A stretch of 64,000 nt of DNA from positions 6,627,598 to 6,691,597 of the forward strand of contig NC_085073.1 in NCBI RefSeq assembly GCF_963662255.1. Reading direction: 5' to 3'. The notes beneath the pieces are model-generated. The model was not told where the DNA came from. It did not search any database and was given only the letters and a program-made list of their open reading frames with translations. Source of the stretch: Cinclus cinclus (Eukaryota > Chordata > Aves > Passeriformes > Cinclidae). Within the stretch, counting starts at the first letter, position 1; each line of letters begins with the position of its first letter. Shown in pieces: positions 49,341 through 60,575 of this stretch. The position numbers were made by a program, and so were the translations under genes.

Positions 49341-51732
49341 GCCCAAACGCGCCCTACAAAATGACATCTGCCAAGTGGGCTCTTGAGTTTGGCTTCTTGG
49401 GGAAAAGTGCCTCCTTTCGGAGTCAACTTGCCGGCGGCCCATGCAGGGCTTTTGCCTACAAAAATTCCATAAGGACGAGGATTTCTCCCAGACCAAAGCT
49501 GCCCCCTCCTCCAAACCTGGCTGCCATCGGAGGCCCAAACGTGCCCTACAAAATGACATCTGCCAAGTGGGCTCTTGAGTTTGGCTTCTTGGGTGGAAGT
49601 GCCTCCTTTCAAAGCCAACTTGCCTGCGGCCCGTCCTGGGCTTTTGCCTACAAAAATTCCATAAGGACGAGGATTTCTCCCAGACCAAAGCTGCCCCTCC
49701 TCCAAACCTGGCTGCCATCGGAGGCCCAAACGCGCCCTACAAAATGACATCTGCCAAGTGGGCTCTTGAGTTTGGCTTCTTGCGGAACTGTGCCTCCTTT
49801 CAAAGCCAACTTGCCTAACTAGCCTGCGGCCCGTGCTGGGCTTTAGACTACAAAAATTCCATAAGGACGAGGATTTCTCCCAGACCAAAGCTGCCCCCTC
49901 CTCCAAACCTGGCTGCCATCAGAGGCCCAAACGCGCCCCACAAAATGACACCTGCCTACTGGGCTCTTGAGTTTGGCTTCTTGGGGAAAAGTGACTCCTT
50001 TCAAAACCAACTTGCCTGTGTCCCGTCCCGGGCTTTTGCTACAAAAATTCCATAAGGACGAGGATTCCTCCCAGACCAAAGCTGCCCCCTCCTCCAAACC
50101 TGGCTGCCATCGGAAGCCCAAACGTACCCTACAAAATGACATCTGCCAAGTGGGCTCTTGAGTTTGGCTTCTTGGGGAAAAGTGCCTCCTTTCGGAGTCA
50201 ACTTGCCGGCGGCCCATGCAGGGCTTTTGCCTACAAAAATTACATAAGGACGAGGATTTCTCCCAGACCAAAGCTGCCCCCTCCTCCAAACCTGGCTGCC
50301 ATCGGAGGCCCAAACGTGCCCTACAAAATGACATCTGCCAAGTGGGCTCTTGAGTTTGGCTTCTTGGGTGGAAGTGCCTCCTTTCAAAGCCAACTTGCCT
50401 GCGGCCCGTCCTGGTCTTTTGCCTACAAAAATTCCATAAGGACGAGGATTTCTCCCAGACCAAAGCTGCCCCCTCCTCCAAACCTGGCTGCCATCGGAGG
50501 CCCAAACGCGCCCTACAAAATGACATCTGCCAAGTGGGCTCTTGAGTTTGGCTTCTTGGGGAAAAGTGCCTCCTTTCAAAGCCAACTTGCCTAACTTGCC
50601 TGCGGCCCATGCGGGGTTTTTGCCTAAAAAAATTCCATAAGGACAAGGATTTCTCCCAGACCAAAGCTGCCCCCTCCTCCAAACCTGGCTGCCATCGGAG
50701 GCCCACACGCGCCGCACAAAATGACACCTGCCAAGTGGGCTCTTGAGTTTGGCTTCTTGGGGAAAAGTGACTCCTTTCAAAACCAACTTGCCTGCGTCCC
50801 GTCCCGGGCTTTTGCTACAAAAATTCCATAAGGACGAGGATTTCTCCCAGACCAAAGCTGCCCCCTCCTCCAAACCTGGCTGCCATCGGAGGCCCAAACG
50901 CGCCCTACAAAATGACATCTGCCAAGTGGGCTCTTGAGTTTGGCTTCTTGGGGAAAAGTGCCTCCTTTCGGAGTCAACTTGCCGGCGGCCCATGCAGGGC
51001 TTTTGCCTACAAAAATTCCATAAGGACGAGGATTTCTCCCAGACCAAAGCTGCCCCCTCCTCCAAACCTGGCTGCCATCGGAGGCCCAAACGTGCCCTAC
51101 AAAATGACATCTGCATTGTGGGCTCTTGAGTTTGGCTTCTTGGGTGGAAGTACCTCCTTTCAAAGCCAACTTGCCTGCGGCCCGTCCTGGGCTTTTGCCT
51201 ACAAAAATTCCATAAGGACGAGGATTTCTCCCAGACCAAAGCTTCCCCCTCCTCCAAACCTGGCTGCCATCGGAGGCCCAAACGCGCCCTACAAAATGAC
51301 ATCTGCCAAGTGGGCTCTTGAGTTTGGCTTCTTGGGGAAAAGTGAGTCATTTCAAAACCAACTTGCCTGCACCCGGTCCCGGGCTTTTGCTACAAAAATT
51401 CCATAAGGACGAGGATTTCTCCCAGACCAAAGCTGCCCCCTCCTCCAAACCTGGCTGCCATCGGAGGCCCAAACGCGCCCTACAAAATGACACCTGCCAA
51501 GTGGGCTCTTGAGTTTGGCTTCTCGAGGAAAAGTGACTCCTTTCAAAACCAACTTGCCTGTGTCCCGTCCCGGGCTTTTGCTACAAAAATTCCATAAGGA
51601 CGAGGATTTCTCCCAGACCAAAGCTGCCCCCTCCTCCAAACCTGGCTGCCATCGGAGGCCCAAACGCGCCCTACAAAATGACATCTGCATTGTGGGTTCT
51701 TGAGTTTGGCTTCTTGGGGAAAAGTGCCTCCT
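48706..51732. repeat. Beta-type HOR segment, copy of 41530-44748
   Basis: The offset is 7176 up to about 50120 and 6984 afterwards, a difference of exactly one 192-bp monomer, which is absent here. Several private changes appear: GCCTACTGGG near 49955 for GCCTAGTGGG, CGGAAGCCCAAACGTACC near 50111, CCCACACGCG near 50702 and TTCTCGAGGAAAAG near 51520. The match ends where TTTCGGAGCC meets TTTCAAAGCC. Confidence 0.8.
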
Positions 51733-53074
51733 TTCAAAGCCAACTTGCCTAACTTGCCTGCCGCCCATGCGGGGTTTTTGCCTACAAAAATTCCATAAGG
51801 ACGAGGATTTCTCCCAGACCAAAGCTGCCCCCTCCTCCAAACCTGGCTGCCATCGGAGGCCCAAACGTGCCCTACAAAATGACACCTGCCAAGTGGGCTC
51901 TTGAGTTTGGCTTCTTGGGTGGAAGTGCCTCCTTTCAAAGCCAACTTGCCTGCGGCCCGTCCTGGGCTTTTGCCTACAAAAATTCCATAAGGACGAGGAT
52001 TTCTCCCAGACCAAAGCTGCCCCCTCCTCCAAACCTGGCTGCCATCGGAGGCCCAAACGCGCCCTACAAAATGACATCTGCCAAGTGGGCTCTTGAGTTT
52101 GGCTTCTTGGGGAAAAGTGACTCCTTTCGGAGCCAACTTGCCTAACTAGCCTGCGGCCTGTGCTGGGCTTTTGCCTACAAAAATTCCATAAGGACGAGGA
52201 TTTCTCCCAGACCAAAGCTGCCCCCTCCTCCAAACCTGGCTGCCATCGGAGGCCCAAACGTGCCCTACAAAATGACATCTGCCAAGTGGGCTCTTGAGTT
52301 TGGCTTCTTGGGTGGAAGTGCCTCCATTCAAAGCCAACTTGCCTGCGGCCCGTCCTGGGCTTTTGCCTACAAAATTTCCATAAGGACAAGGATTTCTCCC
52401 AGACCAAAGCTGCCCCCTCCTCCAAACCTGGCTGCCATCGGAGGCCCAAACGCGCCCTACAAAATGACATCTGCCAAGTGGGCTCTTGAGTTTGGCTTCT
52501 TGCGGAACAGTGCCTCCTTTCAAAGCCAACTTGCCTAACTAGCCTGCGGCCCGTCCTGGGCTTTTGAGTACAAAAATTCCATAAGGACGAGGATTTCTCC
52601 CAGACCAAAGCTGCCCCCTCCTCCAAACCTGGCTGCCATCAGAGGCCCAAACGCGCCCCACAAAATGACACCTGCCTAGTGGGCTCTTGAGTTTGGCTTC
52701 TTGGGGAAAAGTGCCTCCTTTCAAAACCAACTTGCCTGTGTCCCGTCCCGGGCTTTTGCTACAAAAATTCCATAAGGACGAGGATTCCTCCCAGACCAAA
52801 GCTGCCCCCTCCTCCAAACCTGGCTGCCATCGGAGGCCCAAACGCGCCCTACAAAATGACATCTGCCAAGTGGGCTCTTGAGTTTGGCTTCTTGGGTGGA
52901 AGTGCCTCCTTTCAGAGCCAACTTGCCTAACTTGCCTGCGGCCCATGCGGGGTTTTTGCCTACAAAAATTCCATAAGGACGAGGATTTCTCCCAGACCAA
53001 AGCTGCCCCCTCCTCCAAACCTGGCTGCCATCGGAGGCCCAAACGCGCCCTACAAAATGACATCTGCCAAGTGG
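51733..53074. repeat. Mosaic satellite segment
   Basis: This stretch has two more monomers (393 bp: one 192 and one 201) than the corresponding place after 44748, then resumes the match of 52146-52829 to 44769-45452 at offset 7377. A single AAAATTTCC at about 52371 replaces the usual AAAAATTCC. All of it is satellite. Confidence 0.75.
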
Positions 53075-53815
53075 GCTCTTGAGTTTCGCTTCTTGGGGAA
53101 AAGTGACTCCTTTCAAAACGAACTTGCCTGCACCCGGTCCCGGGCTTTGGCTACAAAAATTCCATAAGGGCGAGGATTTCTCCCAGACCAAAGCTGCTCC
53201 CTCCTCCAAACCTGGCTGCCATCGGAGGCCCAAACGCGCCCTACAGAATGACACCTGCCAAGTGGGCTCTTGAGTTTGGCTTCTTGGGGAAAAGTGCCTC
53301 CTTTCGGAGCCAACTTGCCTGCGTCCCGTCCTGGGCTTTTGCCTACAAAAATTCCATAAGGACGAGGATTTCTCCCAGACCAAAGCTGCCCCCTCCTCCA
53401 AACCTGGCTGCCATCGGAGGCCCAAACGCGCCCCACAAAATGACATCTGCATTGAGGGCTCTTGAGTTTGGCTTCTTGCGGAAAAGTGCCTCCTTTCGAA
53501 GGCAACTTGCCTGCGGCCCATGCAGGGCTTTTGCCTTCAAAAATTCCAGATGGACGAGGATTTCTCCCAGACCAAAGCTGCCCCCTCCTCCAAACCTGGC
53601 TGCCATCGGAGGCCCAAACGCGCCCTACAAAATGACACCTGCCAAGTGGGCTCTTGAGTTTGGCTTCTAGGGGAAAAGTGACTCCATTCAGAGTCAACTT
53701 GCCTACGGCCCATGCAGGGCTTTTGCCTACAAAAATTCCATAAGGAAGAGGATTTCTCCCAGACCAAAGCTGCCCCCTCCTTCAAACCTGGCTGCCATCG
53801 GAGGCCCAAACGCGC
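53075..53815. repeat. Dispersed copy of 7070-7810, 46 kb away
   Basis: The two segments align at offset 46005. They share a private GGCTTCTAGGGGAAAAG (7657 and 53662), CATTCAGAGTC and TCCTTCAAACC. The match ends near 7812 / 53817, where CCGCACAAAATG meets CCCTACAAAATG. Both flanks differ, so a short block of about four monomers has been moved or copied on its own. Confidence 0.8.
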
Positions 53816-54289
53816 CCTACAAAATGACATCTGCCAAGTGGGCTCTTGAGTTTGGCTTCTTGGGGGAAAGTGCCTCCTTTCAAAGCCAACTTGCCTGCGT
53901 CCCGTCTTGGGCTTTTGCCTCCAAAAATTCCATAAGGACGAGGATTTCTCCCAGACCAAAGCTGCCCCCTCCTCCAAACCTGGCTGCCATCGGAGGCCCA
54001 AACGCGCCGCACAAAATGACATCTGCCAAGTGGGCTCTTGAGTTTGGCTTCTTGGGGAAAAGTGCCTCCTTTCAAAGCCAACTTGCCTAACTTGCCTGCG
54101 TCCCGTCCTGGGCTTTTGCCTACAAAAATTCCATAAGGACGAGGATTTCTCCCAGACCAAAGCTGCCCCCTCCTCCAAACCTGGCTGCCATCGGAGGCCC
54201 AAACGCGCCCTACAAAATGACACCTGCCAAGTGGGCTCTTGAGTTTGGCTTCTTGGTGGAAAGTGACTCCTTTCAAAGCCAACTTGCCT

Positions 54290-55010
54290 AACTTGCCTGC
54301 GTCCTGTCCTGGGCTTTAGCCTACAAAAATTCCATAAGGACGAGGATTTCTCCCAGACCAAAGCTGCCCCCTCCTCCAAACCTGGCTGCCATCGGAGGCC
54401 CAAACGCGCCCTACAAAATGACATCTGCCAAGTGGGCTCTTGAGTTTGGCTTCCTGGGGAAAAGTGCCTCCTTTCGGAGTCAACTTGCCTGCGGCCCATG
54501 CAGGGCTTTTGCCGACAAAAATTCCATAAGGACGAGGATTTCTCCCAGACCAAAGCTGCCCCCTCCTCCAAACCTGGCTGCCATCGGAAGCCCAAACGTG
54601 CCCTACAAAATGACACCTGCCAAGTGGGCTCTTGAATTTGGCTTCTTGGGGAAAAGTGCCTCCTTTCAAAGCCAACTTCCCTGCACCCGGTCCTGGGCTT
54701 TTGCCTACAAAAATTCCATAAGGACGAGGATTTCTCCCAGACCAAAGCTGCCCCCTCCTCCAAACCTGGCTGCCATCGGAGGCCCAAACGCGCCCTACAA
54801 AATGACACCTGCAAAGTGGGCTCTTGAGTTTGGCTTCTTGGGGAAAAGTGCCTCCTTTCGGAGTCAACTTGCCTGCGTCCAGTCCTGGGCTTTTGCCTCC
54901 CAAAATTCCAGAAGGACGAGGATTTCTCCCAGACCAAAGCTGCCCCCTCCTCCAAACCAGGCTGCCATCGGATGCCCAAACGCGCCCTACAAAATGACAT
55001 CTGCCAAGTG
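54290..55010. repeat. Island of poorly homogenised monomers
   Basis: Consecutive monomers here carry many changes seen rarely or nowhere else: CGTCCTGTCCTGGG, CGGAAGCCCAAACG, CTTGAATTTGG, CTTCCCTGCACCCGG, CGTCCAGTCC, GCCTCCCAAAATTCC, AAACCAGGCTGCC and CGGATGCCC. Unit lengths remain in the normal classes. I found no long block elsewhere in the window with this order. Confidence 0.7.
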
Positions 55011-55099
55011 GGCTCTTGAGTTTGGCTTCTTGGGGGAAAGTGCCTCCTTTCAAAGCCAACTTGCCTGCGGCCCGTCCTGGGCTTTTGCCTTCAAAAATT

Positions 55100-58000
55100 C
55101 CAGATGGACGAGGATTTCTCCCAGACCAAAGCTGCCCCCTCCTCCAAACCTGGCTGCCATCGGAGGCCCAAACGCGCCCTACAAAATGACATCTGCCAAG
55201 TGGGCTCTTGAGTTTGGCTTCTTGGGGAAAAGTGCCTCCTTTCGGAGCCAACTTGCCTAACTTGCCTGCGGCCCGTCCTGGGCTTTTGCCTACAAAAATT
55301 CCAGAAGGACGAGGATTTCTCCCAGACCAAAGCTGCCCCCTCCTCCAAACCTGGCTGCCATCGGAGGCCCAAACGCGCCCTACAAAATGACATCTGCCAA
55401 GTGGGCTCTTGAGTTTGGCTTCTTGGGGAAAAGTGACTCCTTTCAAAACCAACTTGCCTGCACCCGGTCCCGGGCTTTGGCTACAAAAATTCCATAAGGA
55501 CGAGGATTTCTCCCAGACCAAAGCTGCCCCCTCCTCCAAACCTGGCTGCCATCGGAGGCCCAAACGCGCCCTACAAAATGACACCTGCCAAGTGGGCTCT
55601 TGAGTTTGGCTTCTTGGGGAAAAGTGCCTCCTTTCGGAGCCAACTTGCCTGCGGCCCGTCCTGGGCTTTTGCCTACAAAAATTCCATAAGGACGAGGATT
55701 TCTCCCAGACCAAAGCTGCCCCTCCTCCAAACCTGGCTGCCATCGGAGGCCCAAACGCGCCCTACAAAATGACATCTGCATTGAGGGCTCTTGAGTTTGG
55801 CTTCTTGGTGAAAAGTGCCTCCTTTCGAAGGCAACTTGCCTGCGGCCCATGCAGGGCTTTTGCCTACAAAAATTCCATAAGGACGAGGATTTCTCCCAGA
55901 GCAAAGCTGCCCCCTCCTTCAAACCTGGCTGCCATCGGAGGCCCAAACGCGCCCTACAAAATGACATCTGCCAAGTGGGCTCTTGAGTTTGGCTTCTTGG
56001 GGAAAAGTGCCTCCTTTCGGAGTCAACTTGCCGGCGGCCCATGCAGGGCTTTTGCCTACAAAAATTCCATAAGGACGAGGATTTCTCCCAGACCAAAGCT
56101 GCCCCCTCCTCCAAACCTGGCTGCCATCGGAGGCCCAAACGTGCCCTACAAAATGACATCTGCCAAGTGGGCTCTTGAGTTTGGCTTCTTGGGTGGAAGT
56201 GCCTCCTTTCAAAGCTAACTTGCCTGCGGCCCGTCCTGGGCTTTTGACTACAAAAATTCCATAAGGACGAGGATTTCTCCCAGACCAAAGCTGCCCCCTC
56301 CTCCAAACCTGGCTGCCATCGGAGGCCCAAACGCGCCCTACAAAATGACATCTGCCAAGTGGGCTCTTGAGTTTGGCTTCTTGCGGAAAAGGGCCTCCTT
56401 TCAAAGCCAACTTGCCTAACTAGCCTGCGGCCCATTCTGGGCTTTTGCCTACAAAAATTCCATAAGGACGAGGATTTCTCCCAGACCAAAGCTGCCCCCT
56501 CCTCCAAACCTGGCTGCCATCGGAGGCCCAAACGCGCCCTACAAAATGACACCTGCCAAGTGGGCTCTTGAGTTTGGCTTCTTTGGGAAAAGTGCCTCCA
56601 TTCGGAGTCAACTTGCCGGCGGCCCATGCAGGGCTTTTGCCTACAAAAATTCCATAAGGACGAGGATTTCTCCCAGACCAAAGCTGCCCCCTCCTCCAAA
56701 CCTGGCTGCCATCGGAGGCCCAAACGCGCCCTACAAAATGACATCTGCATTGTGGGCTCTTGAGTTTGGCTTCTTGGGGAAAAGTGCCTCCTTTCGGAGC
56801 CAACTTGCCTAACTTGCCTGCGGCCCGTCCTGGGCTTTTGAGTACAAAAATTCCATAAGGACGAGGATTTCTCCCAGACCAAAGCTGCCCCATCCTCCAA
56901 ACCTGGCTGCCATCGGAGGCCCAAACGCGCCCTACAAAATGACATCTGCATTGTGGGTTCTTGAGTTTGGCTTCTTGGGGAAAAGTGCCTCCTTTCAAAG
57001 CCAACTTGCCTAACTTGCCTGCGGCCCCTGCAGGGCTTTTGCCTACAAAAATTCCAGAAGGACGAGGATTTCTCCCAGACCAAAGCTGCCCCCTCCTCCA
57101 AACCTGGCTGCCATCGGAGGCCGAAACGCGCCCTACAAAATGACACCTGCCAAGTGGGCTCTTGAGTTTGGCTTCTTGGGGAAAAGTGACTCCTTTCAAA
57201 ACCAACTTGCCTGCATCCCGTCCCGGACTTTTGCTACAAAAATTCCATAAGGACGAGGATTGCTCCCAGACCAAAGCTGCCCCCTCCGCCAAACCTGGCT
57301 GCCATCGGAGGCCCAAACGTGCCCTACAAAATGACATCTGCCAAGTGGGCTCTTGAGTTTGGCTTCTTGGGTGGAAGTGCCTCCTTTCAAAGCCAACTTG
57401 CCTGTGTCCCGTCCTGGGCTTTTGCCTACAAAAATTCCATAAGGACGAGGATTTCTCCCAGACCAAAGCTGCCCCCTCCTCCAAACCTGGCTGCCATCGG
57501 AGGCCCAAACGCGCCCTACAAAATGACATCTGCCAAGTGGGCTCTTGAGTTTGGCTTCTTGGGGAAAAGTGAATCCTTTCGGAGCCAACTTGCCTAACTA
57601 GCCTGCGGCCTGTGCTGGGCTTTTGCCTACAAAAATTCCATAAGGACGAGGATTTCTCCCAGACCAAAGCTGCCCCCTCCTCCAAACCTGGCTGCCATCG
57701 GAGGCCCAAACGCGCCCTACAAAATGACATCTGCCAAGTGGGCTCTTGAGTTTGGCTTCTTGGGTGGAAGTGCCTCCATTCAAAGCCAACTTGCCTGCGG
57801 CCCGTCCTGGGCTTTTGCCTACAAAAATTCCATAAGGACGAGGATTTCTCCCAGACCAAAGCTGCCCCCTCCTCCAAACCTGGCTGCCATCGGAGGCCCA
57901 AACGCGCCCTACAAAATGACATCTGCCAAGTGGGCTCTTGAGTTTGGCTTCTTGCGGAACAGTGCCTCCTTTCAAAGCCAACTTGCCGAACTAGCCTGCG
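55100..58000. repeat. Diverged alpha-type HOR copy
   Basis: About 55409-55770 aligns with 1054-1415 (offset 54355). About 56420-56812 aligns with 2258-2650 (offset 54162). About 57598-57981 aligns with 3428-3811 (offset 54170). The offset changes and the number of private changes (for example CCATCCTCC near 56890, GGCCGAAACG near 57120, CTCCGCCAAACC near 57286) make it the most diverged alpha block in the window. The C-tract contraction at 55720 accounts for a one-base step. Confidence 0.72.
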
Positions 58001-59400
58001 GCCCGTGCTGGGCTTTAGACTACAAAAATTCCATAAGGACGAGGATTTCTCCCAGACCAAAGCTGCCCCCTCCTCCAAACCTGGCTGCCATCGGAGGCCC
58101 AAACGCGCCCTACAAAATGACATCTGCCAAGTGGGCTCTTGAGTTTGGCTTCCTGGGGAAAAGTGCCTCCTTTCGGAGTCAACTTGCCTGCGGCCCATGC
58201 AGGGCTTTTGCCGACAAAAATTCCATAAGGACGAGGATTTCTCCCAGACCAAAGCTGCCCCCTCCTCCAAACCTGGCTGCCATCGGAGGCCCAAACGCGC
58301 CCTACAAAATGACACCTGCCAAGTGGGCTCTTGAGTTTGGCTTCTTGGGGGAAAGTGCCTCCTTTCAAAGCCAACTTGCCGGCGGCCCGTCCTGGGCTTG
58401 TGCCTACAAAAATTCCATAAGGACAAGGATTTCTCCCAGACCAAAGCTGCCCCCTCCTCCAAACCTGGCTGCCATCGGAGGCCCAAACGCGCCCTACAAA
58501 ATGACATCTGCCAAGTGGGCTCTTGAGTTTGGCTTCTTGGGTGGAAGTGCCTCCTTTCAAAGCCAACTTGCCTGCGTCCCGTCCTGGGCTTTTGCCTACA
58601 AAAATTCCATAAGGACGAGGATTTCTCCCAGACCAAAGCTGCCCCCTCCTCCAAACCTGGCTGCCATCGGAGGCCCAAACGCGCCCTACAAAATGACACC
58701 TGCCAAGTGGGCTCTTGAGTTTGGCTTCTTGGGGAAAAGTGCCTCCTTTCAAAGCCAACTTGCCTAACTTGCCTGCGGCCCATGCGGGGTTTTTGCCTAC
58801 AAAAATTCCATAAGGACGAGGATTTCTCCCAGACCAAAGCTGCCCCCTCCTCCAAACCTGGCTGCCATCGGAGGCCCAAACGCGCCCTACAAAATGACAT
58901 CTGCCAAGTGGGCTCTTGAGTTTGGCTTTCTGGGGAAAAGTGCCTCCATTCGGAGTCAACTTGCCTGCGGCCCATGCAGGGCTTTTGCCTACAAAAATTC
59001 CATAAGGACGAGGATTTCTCCCAGACCAAAGCTGCCCCCTCCTCCAAACCTGGCTGCCATCGGAGGCCCAAACGTGCCCTAGAAAATGACATCTGCATTG
59101 TGGGCTCTTGAGTTTGGCTTCTTGGGTGGAAGTACCTCCTTTCAAAGCCAACTTGCCTGCGGCCCGTCCTGGGCTTTTGCCTACAAAAATTCCATAAGGA
59201 CGAGGATTTCTCCCAGACCAAAGCTTCCCCCTCCTCCAAACCTGGCTGCCATCGGAGGCCCAAACGCGCCCTACAAAATGACATCTGCCAAGTGGGCTCT
59301 TGAGTTTGGCTTCTTGGGGAAAAGTGAGTCATTTCAAAACCAACTTGCCTGCACCCGGTCCCGGGCTTTGGCTACAAAAATTCCATAAGGACGAGGATTT
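58001..59400. repeat. Beta-type satellite segment
   Basis: The monomer order resembles 45540-46500, and the TAGAAAATG / AAGTACCTCC monomer recurs at 59080-59140. At 57986 the 9-bp insert reads CTTGCCGAA, removing the plus-strand stop found in other 201-bp units. The plus frame is therefore open from 57724 to 58767. No unique sequence. Confidence 0.7.
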
Positions 59401-59409
59401 CTCCCAGAC

Positions 59410-60575
59410 CAAAGCTGCCCCCTCCTCCAAACCTAGCTGCCATCGGTGGCCCAAACGCGCCCTACAAAATGACATATGCCAAGTGGGCTCCTGAGTTTGG
59501 CTTCTTGGGGGAAAGTGCCTCCTTTCAAAGCCAACTTGCCTGCAGCCCGTGCTGGGCTTTAGACTACAAAAATTCCATAAGGACGAGGATTTCTCCCAGA
59601 CCAAAGCTGCCCCCTCCTCCAAACCTGGCTGCCATCGGAGGCCCAAACGCGCCCCACAAAATGACATCTGCATTGAGGGTTCTTGAGTTTGGCTTCTTGG
59701 GGAAAAGTGCCTCCTTTCAAAGCCAACTTGCCTAACTTGCCTGCGGCCCATGCGGGGTTTTTGCCTACAAAAATTCCATAAGGACGAGGATTTCTCCCAG
59801 ACCAAAGCTGCCCCCTCCTCCAAACCTGGCTGCCATCGGAGGCCCAAACGTGCCCTACAAAATGACATCTGCATTGTGGGCTCTTGAGTTTGGCTTCTTG
59901 GGTGGAAGTACCTCCTTTCAAAGCCAACTTGCCTGCGGCCCGTCCTGGGCTTTTGCCTACAAAAATTCCATAAGGACGAGGATTTCTCCCAGACCAAAGC
60001 TGCCCCCTCCTCCAAACCTGGCTGCCATCGGAGGCCCAAACGCGCCCTACAAAATGACATCTGCCAAGTGGGCTCTTGAGTTTGGCTTCTTGGGGAAAAG
60101 TGCCTCCTTTCGGAGTCATGTTGCCGGCGGCCCATGCAGGGCTTTTGCCTACAAAAATTCCATAAGGACGAGGATTTCTCCCAGACCAAAGCTGCCCCCT
60201 CCTCCAAACCTGGCTGCCATCGGACGCCAAAACGCGCCCTACAAAATGACACCTGCCATGTGGGCTCTTGAGTTTGTCTTCTTGTGGAAAACTGCCTCCT
60301 TTCAAAGCCAACTTCCCTGCATCAGGTCCTGGGCTTTTGCCTACAAAAATTCCATAAGGACGAGGATTTCTCCCAGACCAAAGCTGCCCCCTCCTCCAAA
60401 CCTGGCTGCCATCGGACACCAAAACGCGCCCTACAAAATGACATCTGCCAAGTGGGCTCTTGAGTTTGGCTTCTTGGGGAAAGTTCTTCCTTTCAAAGCC
60501 AACTTGCCTGCGTCCCTTCCCGGGCTTTTACTACAAAAATTCCATAAGGACGAGGATTTCTCCCAGACCAAAGCT
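59410..60575. repeat. Second island of poorly homogenised monomers
   Basis: Private or rare changes cluster here: AACCTAGCTGCC, CGGTGGCCC, ATGACATATGCC, GGCTCCTGAG, GAGTCATGTTGCC, CGGACGCCAAAACG, TTTGTCTTCTTGTGG, GAAAACTGCC, CTTCCCTGCATCAGG, CGGACACCAAAACG and GGAAAGTTCTTCC. Two neighbouring units share the GCCAAAACG / ACCAAAACG change, so they may share a source. Confidence 0.72.
60384..60573 (+). repeat. 190-bp monomer, the shortest unit seen
   Basis: The distance between successive landmarks is 190 bp. One base is missing where the sequence reads GGGGAAAGTTCTTCC, and a second where it reads CTTTTACTAC (the 191-bp class has CTTTTGCTAC). The unit sits in the diverged island and is the only 190-bp unit I found by hand. 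Confidence 0.75.
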
